49,820 nt of DNA from Flavobacteriales bacterium (GTDB lineage: Bacteria; Bacteroidota; Bacteroidia; Flavobacteriales_D; Crocinitomicaceae), in NCBI GenBank assembly GCA_947463385.1, contig CANHSL010000008.1, positions 1-49,820 on the forward strand. The letters are read 5' to 3'. The notes beneath the pieces were generated by a model, which saw nothing but the letters and a program-made list of their open reading frames with translations, ran no database searches and had not been told where the DNA came from. This document shows positions 44,368 to 49,820 of the stretch, one piece after another (the stretch's first letter is position 1; each line of letters begins with the position of its first letter). Position numbers and translations under genes: made by a program.

Positions 44368-45006
44368 TTACTTTTTTAATTGGGTTTCTAATAATTTAAG
44401 TTCTGCCGGAAGCATGGGTACAGGGGCAATTACGCCAATTTCAGCAATTTTGACCTCATCAATTAAATCAATAAAATTCTTACATAGGGCCTTATCATCC
44501 GTTTTTACTAAAACTTTTAAGGCTTCTGGTTTCCCTTTCAATTGTTCTAATTCACGCGTGTAGGTTGTGTCTGCCATTTGTTTCGCTTTCACCTTCTTTA
44601 CCATCCCTTCCTTACGAAGTAGAACGTAAGAATTCAAGTCAGCTAACACCTTTCTAAGACCTGAAGCACTAAAATTTGTTTCAGTCAATTTTGTTGGCCC
44701 ATCTTTACCCGGACGATCAGCCGGATAGAATTCCCCTGTGTAATAGAATATTTTATCCTTAGACAAAAGGAAGGTAATTCCGTTATTTAATTTTGGGGCA
44801 TTCTTGTCAACGGGCTCATCAATTTTAGCCGGATAGGCCAAGCTCATCACTTTCGGTTTGCTAAAGGTAGATGTTAACACGAAGAACGTAAGTAGAAGAA
44901 AAGCCAAATCTACCATTGGCGTCATATCAACACGCGTTGATGACTTCTTCGCCCTTTTCTTCCCTTTGTCGTGACCACCGCCACCACTTTCTGCTATTTC
45001 TGCCAT
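44368..45006 (-). CDS. exbD: ExbD-family biopolymer transport protein, second copy
   Basis: This is one of two ExbD paralogues in the cluster. After a lysine-rich cytoplasmic N-terminus it has the single membrane helix with the proton-carrying aspartate: VDMTPMVDLAFLLLTFFVL. The periplasmic part is longer than in E. coli ExbD (212 residues against about 140), with an extra middle region (residues 70-160) between the usual strands. The stop is four bases from tonB. With ExbB it forms the motor that uses the proton gradient. Confidence 0.9.
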   Translation of the reverse strand: MAEIAESGGGGHDKGKKRAKKSSTRVDMTPMVDLAFLLLTFFVLTSTFSKPKVMSLAYPAKIDEPVDKNAPKLNNGITFLLSKDKIFYYTGEFYPADRPGKDGPTKLTETNFSASGLRKVLADLNSYVLLRKEGMVKKVKAKQMADTTYTRELEQLKGKPEALKVLVKTDDKALCKNFIDLIDEVKIAEIGVIAPVPMLPAELKLLETQLKK

Positions 45007-45008
45007 GG

Positions 45009-45680
45009 TTAGTTGGGATTATTCGGATTAAATTCCGAAGATGTAACAAAGTTCAAATTATTCAAATTCAACTCACGAAAGACGTCAATAACTTTTTCAG
45101 CTTTTTTGTAAACAGATTTTCCATCCGCACGAATGATAAACTTCGGCTTAAAATCATCGGCATCAGGAGCCAATCCTTTTTGCTTAGCTTCTTCGTAAGC
45201 CGTCTTCCCAGTATTTAATGCAGCCATTTGACTGTATGAAATCCAGTTTTTAAGTTGGTTGTCAAGCGAATCCAAAGGTATGCCTTCTGTTTTGAACTCC
45301 TTTCTACTATCACCAGGAAGATCAATATAAGCGGGCAACTCCTTCATTGTACAGCCAAACGTTGACATTAATGCGAACTTTTCTATTTGTTCCTCATTAA
45401 AAGACACTTTATAAAGAGACGCCATATTATTTAACGCTTCTTTACGGGCTTCGGGATTCGTAAGGTTAAAATACACTTTTCCGTCAGGATCAAGGGTAAC
45501 CATTATGTTGTTTTCAGGAATCACTTTATCGGAGATACTTGAGGCCGTTTCAACGGTCACTGGTTCGCTCGGACGAAATGACGCCGCCAACATAAAGAAG
45601 GTAACTAACAGGAACGCCAAGTCAACCATTGGCGTCATGTCAATCGACGGAGAACTCTTGGGGATTTTTATTTTTGGCAT
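45009..45680 (-). CDS. exbD: ExbD-family biopolymer transport protein, first copy
   Basis: This is the first of two ExbD paralogues. The membrane helix reads SIDMTPMVDLAFLLVTFFML and contains the conserved aspartate. The periplasmic region is extended to a total of 223 residues, with a central insert around residues 85-150 that includes CTMKELPAYIDLPGDSRKEF, unlike the corresponding part of the second copy. The final FREVELNNLN-type strand matches ExbD/TolR C-termini. Two ExbD genes in tandem are common in Bacteroidota and may form a heterodimer inside the ExbB pentamer. Confidence 0.9.
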   Translation of the reverse strand: MPKIKIPKSSPSIDMTPMVDLAFLLVTFFMLAASFRPSEPVTVETASSISDKVIPENNIMVTLDPDGKVYFNLTNPEARKEALNNMASLYKVSFNEEQIEKFALMSTFGCTMKELPAYIDLPGDSRKEFKTEGIPLDSLDNQLKNWISYSQMAALNTGKTAYEEAKQKGLAPDADDFKPKFIIRADGKSVYKKAEKVIDVFRELNLNNLNFVTSSEFNPNNPN

Positions 45681-45707
45681 TAGTAAAATGCGTTAATTTA
45701 AATCCAA

Positions 45708-46526
45708 TTAGTTCTTAGCTGAAAAATCTTGTACAATCGTAAAGCTAGCCTCATCAATGCTATAAGTCATTGAGTCGATTTGCGTTGAAAACACGTTGTA
45801 CATGATAATTGCTATCGTAGATGCAGTAATACCAAATGCGGTATTGATAAGGGCTTCAGAAATACCCGTTGCAAGCGCTGCAGTATCTGGCGAACCGTGA
45901 GACATCGCTGCGAATGAACGAATCATACCAAGTACCGTTCCAATCAAACCAACTAAGGTTGCGATGGTAGCACACGTTGATAAAACCGAAAGATTTTTAG
46001 ATAGCATTGGTAATTCAAGCGCTGTAGCTTCTTCCAATTCTTTTTTCAAAGTTTCTAATTTTTGCTCTTTATCCATTGAACTATCAGACGAAATATGGCT
46101 GTATTTTTCCATACCCGCACGAACCACATTAGCTAAAGATCCTTTTTGCTTATCGCATGCAGCAATTGCTCCAGCAAAATCCTTATTGTCCATAAATCCT
46201 TTGATTTGAGCGATAAATTTGTCTGTCTTGCCTTTTCCGTTCGCCAACAACAAGGTAACTAAACGCTCAATAGAGAAAATAACAATGATGATGTTAATTG
46301 CAACCAATCCTGGTACAATAAAGCCTCCTTTGTAAATAACTCCTAATAAATTTCCTTCTAACGGCTCACCTGTTGGATCTTTATCCACGAAGTTGCTCGG
46401 ATCACCGAAAACATATTTAAAGATTAATATACCTGCAACCAAGGCAAAGGCCATAGCTAAAAATGCAACAATCGCCGAAAATCCTCCAGCGGTCTTTTTT
46501 GCTCCATTGTTTTTCGTCTTACTCAT
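45708..46526 (-). CDS. exbB: ExbB/TolQ/MotA-family proton channel protein
   Basis: This is the channel-forming subunit of the TonB motor. I take the start at MSKTKNNG (base 46526); the upstream extension to 46622 contains the promoter and is not coding. The 272-residue protein has an N-terminal helix (FSAIVAFLAMAFALVAGILI), a second near residue 75, a helical cytoplasmic part, and the conserved C-terminal pair TLVGLIGTVLGMIRSF and ALINTAFGITASTIAIIMYN that lines the channel. It is the first gene of exbB-exbD-exbD-tonB. Confidence 0.93.
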   Translation of the reverse strand: MSKTKNNGAKKTAGGFSAIVAFLAMAFALVAGILIFKYVFGDPSNFVDKDPTGEPLEGNLLGVIYKGGFIVPGLVAINIIIVIFSIERLVTLLLANGKGKTDKFIAQIKGFMDNKDFAGAIAACDKQKGSLANVVRAGMEKYSHISSDSSMDKEQKLETLKKELEEATALELPMLSKNLSVLSTCATIATLVGLIGTVLGMIRSFAAMSHGSPDTAALATGISEALINTAFGITASTIAIIMYNVFSTQIDSMTYSIDEASFTIVQDFSAKN

Positions 46527-46559
46527 GATGAACTGTTTTTTAAGTTTAAGATTGTGGGC

Positions 46560-46590
46560 CAAATATAAAAAAAGATTTTTGTGTTCCCAA
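46560..46590 (-). promoter_or_regulatory. Promoter of the exbB-exbD-exbD-tonB operon
   Basis: On the minus strand, TTG (46590-46588), a 20-base spacer and TATATTTG (46567-46560) match the Bacteroidota consensus, leaving a leader of roughly 30 bases before the exbB ATG at 46526. Confidence 0.72.
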
Positions 46591-46629
46591 TTAATAAAAA
46601 AAAGGGAACAGAATCTTAACATTGAATTA

Positions 46630-46637
46630 TACCTTCG
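46630..46637 (+). promoter_or_regulatory. Possible -7 element before the GNAT-like gene
   Basis: TACCTTCG matches seven of eight positions of the TACCTTTG box found at engB and the SPOR gene, and also ends 4 bases before the ATG. No TTG is seen at the -33 distance, so it is only a weak candidate. Confidence 0.35.
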
Positions 46638-46641
46638 CAGT

Positions 46642-47628
46642 ATGGATTTTGTTCAACAAGATTGGCCGAGTGAAGCAGTAAAAACGTTAATTAAAAACAC
46701 GGTTTTAGGAAGTAACGGTACGCGGTATCGTCATATAAATGCCATAGAACAACTAAAAAAACTTGACGACCCATTATATTTTTCTTTAATGACAAAAGAA
46801 TCTTGTTTAGGAAACATCACCCTTTGCCAACGAAAAGATTCACTTTATCTCAGATATTTCACATTTCATGATCGATTTCAAGCAAGTCTTAATTCAAACA
46901 AAAGAGAAAAAAGTCGAAGATCGACCCTTAAAGAACACGTTAGTGAATTCCTAAATTCATTAACTTCCGAGAAAAAACAAGCAATTTATGCATATATAGA
47001 ACCCGATAATATACGGTCAATAAACATGGCTAAAGAATTCGGGTTTAGCCCAAAAGCGGACATCGCAATGTTTCATTTCTCGAGACGGTTCCCTAAAGAG
47101 AGTCGACAGTTTAAAATACTAACCTTTGAAGAAGCAATTCCATTTATTCGGAGTCAATATGGTAATCAGACTTATTATTTTGAAAACCCGAAAAGCGGAA
47201 CTTATGCTGGGTGGTTTGTACATGATGAATTAACGCTTCTTGCACGATTCCATAAAGGATGTTGGGAGATTCAATCGATGAAAGGGAGGTTTGGCAAGGT
47301 TTTAATTAAAGCCCTGCCTTGGCTTCCACATATTAATAAACTGATCACCCCCGCGCGTCATCAATTCTCTGCCTTCGATTCATTTGTATCCTTGAACCCA
47401 TCGGTTAATGCGAAGGAAGTAAATGCCTTTTTAGCCGCTGGATTGGCTCATTTCAAGGTCCACCATATGATGCATTGGGTGGATGAATCATCGCCGCAAA
47501 GTCAATGTTTAGAGAACGTACGATGGGGGTTATTACACAGAATTATTGGAAAAAGCGAAATACACCTCGTGGTTAAAGGTCAGGCGACCCCTGGACCTTA
47601 CTTTATCGACGCCATGGACATGTTATAA
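46642..47628 (+). CDS. GNAT-like acetyltransferase domain protein
   Basis: This 328-residue cytoplasmic protein has a GNAT-like N-terminal half: strands LYFSLMTKESCLGNITLC and DSLYLRYFTF, then AIYAYIEPDNIRSINMAKEFGF, which resembles the end of the acetyl-CoA binding region. The classic Q/RxxGxG/A pyrophosphate loop is not clear. The C-terminal half (WFVHDELTLLARFHKGCWEIQ and later) could be a second, degenerate GNAT repeat. Substrate is unknown. The start at MDFVQQDW (base 46642) is preferred because the longer frame lies on top of exbB and its promoter. The 3' end runs into the tRNA-Cys terminator. Confidence 0.65.
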   Translation: MDFVQQDWPSEAVKTLIKNTVLGSNGTRYRHINAIEQLKKLDDPLYFSLMTKESCLGNITLCQRKDSLYLRYFTFHDRFQASLNSNKREKSRRSTLKEHVSEFLNSLTSEKKQAIYAYIEPDNIRSINMAKEFGFSPKADIAMFHFSRRFPKESRQFKILTFEEAIPFIRSQYGNQTYYFENPKSGTYAGWFVHDELTLLARFHKGCWEIQSMKGRFGKVLIKALPWLPHINKLITPARHQFSAFDSFVSLNPSVNAKEVNAFLAAGLAHFKVHHMMHWVDESSPQSQCLENVRWGLLHRIIGKSEIHLVVKGQATPGPYFIDAMDML

Positions 47629-47630
47629 AA

Positions 47631-47652
47631 AAAGCCCGTGAAAACGGGCTTT
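47631..47652 (-). terminator. Terminator downstream of tRNA-Cys
   Basis: On the minus strand, AAAGCCCGT, TTTC and ACGGGCTTT (47652-47631) form a 9-bp stem continuing into TTTATAAC. It lies four bases past the tRNA 3' end. The plus-strand transcript of the GNAT-like gene can form the same hairpin, so it may work in both directions. Confidence 0.75.
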
Positions 47653-47655
47653 CTG

Positions 47656-47726
47656 AGGTCTCGTCCGGATTCGAACCGGAGTATACGGTTTTGCAGACCG
47701 GTGCCTAGCCGCTCGGCCACGAGACC
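47656..47726 (-). tRNA. tRNA-Cys (GCA)
   Basis: The minus strand gives a 71-base cloverleaf. The acceptor stem GGTCTCG pairs with CGAGACC, the discriminator is T, the anticodon loop CTGCAAA gives anticodon GCA, and the T arm contains GGTTCGAATCC. CCA is not encoded. It has its own promoter and terminator. Confidence 0.94.
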
Positions 47727-47735
47727 AGTGTGATG

Positions 47736-47767
47736 CAAAAATATGAAAAACCCTATGATTCTACAAA
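47736..47767 (-). promoter_or_regulatory. Promoter of tRNA-Cys
   Basis: On the minus strand, TTTG (47767-47764), a 20-base spacer and TATTTTTG (47743-47736) match the Bacteroidota consensus. It lies in the gap right after the stop codon of the upstream haem-copper protein gene, with the -7 box 9 bases from the tRNA 5' end. Confidence 0.7.
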
Positions 47768-47770
47768 TAC

Positions 47771-49342
47771 TTATTGTTTAATAAGCTTTACTGAATAGAA
47801 TCGACCGTTTTGATTAATGGAAATGTGATATAATCCTGGAGGACTTGGCAAGAACTCATTGTTTTCACCATTCCAACTTATTGTTGACACATTGTTTTCG
47901 GCCTCCGCAGATAAATCTTTAACTAATTTACCTTGAGCATTATAAATATATATTTTAGAGCCATTCGTTAACGGTTCATTAAACGCTAAGGTTAAGTTAC
48001 CGTCATTTAAGGGATTGGGATAAATTTTGACTCCAGCGGTATTTATTCCCGGATATTCTGATAAGCTTGCACTCACCAGTTCACTTAGATTATAATTCTC
48101 GTCGCCTGGTTGATATAATAAATAGTGATAATAAACAATGAACATTTCATCGGTTGTATTTTCTCCGAACTGTACATTCTGTGGTGGTGTATTCGGGTTG
48201 AACGGATTGTTTGATGTATTATCAAAAACCGCTTCACCTTTGATTTTATATCCTGCAGGTATCTTCTGCAAATGAGAAAAGGTATAAAACCCTTGCCAAT
48301 GGAAGTCCCAATTCGGAATATTTATGTGTTTAAGGGTATCTAGGTTATTTGGAGCCAAGGCATAGGACTTAATGGATTGACCTAATAAGTGCATGTGGGG
48401 CATCACGGACAAGGCAGAAACCGCTATTGGAACACCGCCATTGTTTGGATATTGTGCGGTCAAGGTAGTAACCTGATTTGCCGGTAAATTAAAATTATAA
48501 TCGGCAATAATTGGATCGGCAGACACTTGCCTTATACCCGTGGTTCCTGGTGGGTAAAAATGCAAGATAACTTTAGTGCTATCTAGCATCCCCGAACTGC
48601 CATTCGGATAATGCATGGCAAAATAAATATTGGAGCCTGGTCCAATATCTACACCAAGTTTCAATGGCGCTGCAGAAGGGAAAATCAACGGTGCAGCACC
48701 CGGAACATAGGCAGATAGGAGCTTGGTAGACGCGGAGCTCGGACTTGAACACAACCCACTTGTGTTGGTAGATTCAACCCCATTATGGTCAATATACACC
48801 AATGCGTGGTGAACAATTTCCATGTTGCCGGGAATTACCTCTACCGCTTTAATAATTCTTGTTTCTGTTAGGTTCGTGGGAACGGAAAAACATACGTAAT
48901 CATCCGATTGAATCGATGCATTTGAGATGTAATTCGGCATTTTAACCATGAGGTCTCCTGCCCCCAAAACAGAACCAGCATTATACACTGGAGGAGGCGG
49001 TGTTTGCGTTGAATTTCCCTCAGGAAACCCATTATTGAGCCAATTCAACAGTGTGGTCTTCTCCGCAGCCGTTAGTGCTCTATCATGCAAATATTGCTGA
49101 TAATTATTGTCCGGTGGCCATGGCGGCATTTGATGTGCTGCGCCAGGTGAAATAGCCGCATAAATTGATGCCGACATCGGTGACGACTCTTGATATGTCG
49201 TTAATGAAAACGGTGCAATTCCGCCTGCGTGGTGGCATGAAGTACATTTATTATAAAAAATCTGGGCTACTTCACCACTCCAAGTTTGAGCAACCCCCAC
49301 CGTGGAAAATGCACAAAAAAACAAAAAGCATACTGTTTTCAT
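47771..49342 (-). CDS. T9SS-exported cytochrome c / copper monooxygenase-like protein
   Basis: This 523-residue exported protein has three parts. After the signal peptide comes a cytochrome c domain with haem motif C33-T-S-C36-H37 and a likely Met72 ligand (HQMPPWPPD). The middle resembles copper type II ascorbate-dependent monooxygenases such as peptidylglycine hydroxylating monooxygenase. His178-His179 (VHHALVYID) and His244 (FAMHYP) would bind one copper; His316, His318 (PHMHLLG) and Met400 (DEMF) the other. Spacing agrees well with the animal enzyme. The last 85 residues are a T9SS type A sorting domain (KIYPNPLNDG onward). The start at MKTVCFL is preferred over the Met three codons earlier. 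The substrate is unknown. Confidence 0.85.
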   Translation of the reverse strand: MKTVCFLFFCAFSTVGVAQTWSGEVAQIFYNKCTSCHHAGGIAPFSLTTYQESSPMSASIYAAISPGAAHQMPPWPPDNNYQQYLHDRALTAAEKTTLLNWLNNGFPEGNSTQTPPPPVYNAGSVLGAGDLMVKMPNYISNASIQSDDYVCFSVPTNLTETRIIKAVEVIPGNMEIVHHALVYIDHNGVESTNTSGLCSSPSSASTKLLSAYVPGAAPLIFPSAAPLKLGVDIGPGSNIYFAMHYPNGSSGMLDSTKVILHFYPPGTTGIRQVSADPIIADYNFNLPANQVTTLTAQYPNNGGVPIAVSALSVMPHMHLLGQSIKSYALAPNNLDTLKHINIPNWDFHWQGFYTFSHLQKIPAGYKIKGEAVFDNTSNNPFNPNTPPQNVQFGENTTDEMFIVYYHYLLYQPGDENYNLSELVSASLSEYPGINTAGVKIYPNPLNDGNLTLAFNEPLTNGSKIYIYNAQGKLVKDLSAEAENNVSTISWNGENNEFLPSPPGLYHISINQNGRFYSVKLIKQ

Positions 49343-49375
49343 AATGAACAATTAGACGGATTCTATGGAAGTAAA

Positions 49376-49820
49376 TTAACGAACAATTACTGATTTAGTT
49401 CCTGATTTTCCATTTGATAATAGAATGTTAACCAGATAATTCCCTGGGTTTAACCCGGTTAAATCCAATGCTACTGTTGTATCTTGGGTTTTGTGGCTAA
49501 CGATAATACGACCTTGTAAATCCATAATGATTAGTTCATTAAATAACGCTTCATGCGCAACAAGGGTTAAGTAATCCGTAGCGGGATTTGGGTATAGGGA
49601 TACGTCCATATCTGCCAGCTGCTCGTCTATTCCAGCAAGACAAAGCTCATCAACGGCGGTTCCATCACAATACAAGGTTGGATAAAGAATCGCTTGTTGT
49701 AATGGGGTATTGGCAAGTTGAAGCGGTGTTTCATTACACCCTAACTGAGTAACCAAGAAATCACGAATAAACCATTCCGTTGTATCCATGTATGCATTGT
49801 TTCCTATGTATGGAACATGA
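49376..49820 (-). CDS. T9SS cargo protein, C-terminal part only
   Basis: The frame is open to the right edge of the window, so only the last 147 or so residues of a larger protein are seen. The final 75 residues form a T9SS type A sorting domain: VSLYPNPATDYLTLV, then a LQGRIIV strand and LDLTGLNPGNYLVNILLSNG before the end SVIVR. The part before it (GCNETPLQLANTPLQQAILY) has two or three cysteines, consistent with an extracellular protein, but the main domain lies outside. The ATG at 49789 is internal. The next gene, the haem-copper protein, starts about 33 bases after the stop, so the two cargos may be cotranscribed. Confidence 0.8.
   Translation of the reverse strand, partial: HVPYIGNNAYMDTTEWFIRDFLVTQLGCNETPLQLANTPLQQAILYPTLYCDGTAVDELCLAGIDEQLADMDVSLYPNPATDYLTLVAHEALFNELIIMDLQGRIIVSHKTQDTTVALDLTGLNPGNYLVNILLSNGKSGTKSVIVR

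Noticed and set aside
46527-46622. Longer start for exbB at base 46622
   Set aside because: The extra 32 codons contain the promoter TTG-N20-TATATTTG, so they are probably not translated.
46393-46641. Longer start for the GNAT-like gene at base 46393
   Set aside because: It runs antisense through the exbB N-terminus and the exbB promoter; the Met at 46642 is much more plausible.
1-49820. CRISPR arrays, insertion sequences, prophage, defence systems or attachment sites
   Set aside because: I saw no regularly spaced repeats, transposase or integrase genes, or terminal repeats. Both tRNA genes have normal 3' ends with no duplicated tail nearby.

Overview
The window is chromosomal DNA from a Bacteroidota bacterium, most likely order Flavobacteriales (a Crocinitomicaceae- or Cryomorphaceae-like lineage is my guess). 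The evidence is an alternative complex III (ACIII)-aa3 oxidase operon, a PorW-type type IX secretion (T9SS) lipoprotein, proteins with T9SS C-terminal sorting domains, and an ExbB-ExbD-ExbD-TonB cluster. In addition, repeated promoters follow the Bacteroidota pattern TTG/TTTG-N18-20-TAnnTTTG, and Shine-Dalgarno sequences are rare. I see no insertion sequence, prophage, CRISPR array or plasmid function. No gap between genes exceeds about 300 bases.

Layout. 1-809: 3' part of an M28 peptidase. 783-5810 (minus): engB-yebC-porW-bactofilin-atpZ-(atpI-like). 5872-6771 (plus): a CarH/LitR-type MerR regulator with a cobalamin-binding half, converging on leuS (6734-9526). 9563-19435 (minus): one long run starting at a promoter upstream of rimP: rimP-nusA-infB-tatA-gatA-(LysM lytic transglycosylase)-GT2-GT9-(UbiA-like). 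19545-20126 (plus): a DUF3109 protein. 20158-31689 (minus): actA-actB-actC-actD-actE-actF-coxB-coxA, a complete quinol-to-oxygen electron path apart from oxidase subunit III. 31912-32301 (plus): a small secreted SPOR-like protein. 32309-33496 (minus): thiL and tRNA-Gln. 33619-40628 (plus): DUF2723 membrane protein, NodB-type deacetylase, orphan histidine kinase and gpmI. 40639-46526 (minus): exbB-exbD-exbD-tonB, then a terminator, a small membrane protein, a PstS-like lipoprotein and, behind its own promoter, a TPR protein. 46642-47628 (plus): GNAT-like protein. 47656-49820 (minus): tRNA-Cys, a T9SS-exported cytochrome c/copper-monooxygenase-like protein, and the C-terminal end of another T9SS cargo.

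How the genes work together. ACIII oxidises menaquinol and passes electrons through its haems to the aa3 oxidase. ExbBD-TonB couples the resulting proton gradient to outer-membrane transport. PorW belongs to the T9SS, whose substrates end in the type A sorting domains seen at the right edge. The rimP-nusA-infB block supplies ribosome maturation, transcription elongation and translation initiation, and is followed by envelope genes (Tat, peptidoglycan turnover, sugar transferases).

The most interesting signals are regulatory. An intrinsic-terminator hairpin sits between a well-formed promoter and the rimP start codon, suggesting attenuation of the nusA operon. In at least three genes the -7 element ends 4 bases before ATG, which predicts leaderless mRNAs. 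The actA promoter carries a tandem TGTCATGA repeat with an 11-base period. The window is otherwise mostly core genome; I did not find a defence system or a clearly new multi-gene machine. The ExbBD-TonB/PstS-like/TPR cluster and the secreted haem-copper protein are the least understood parts.
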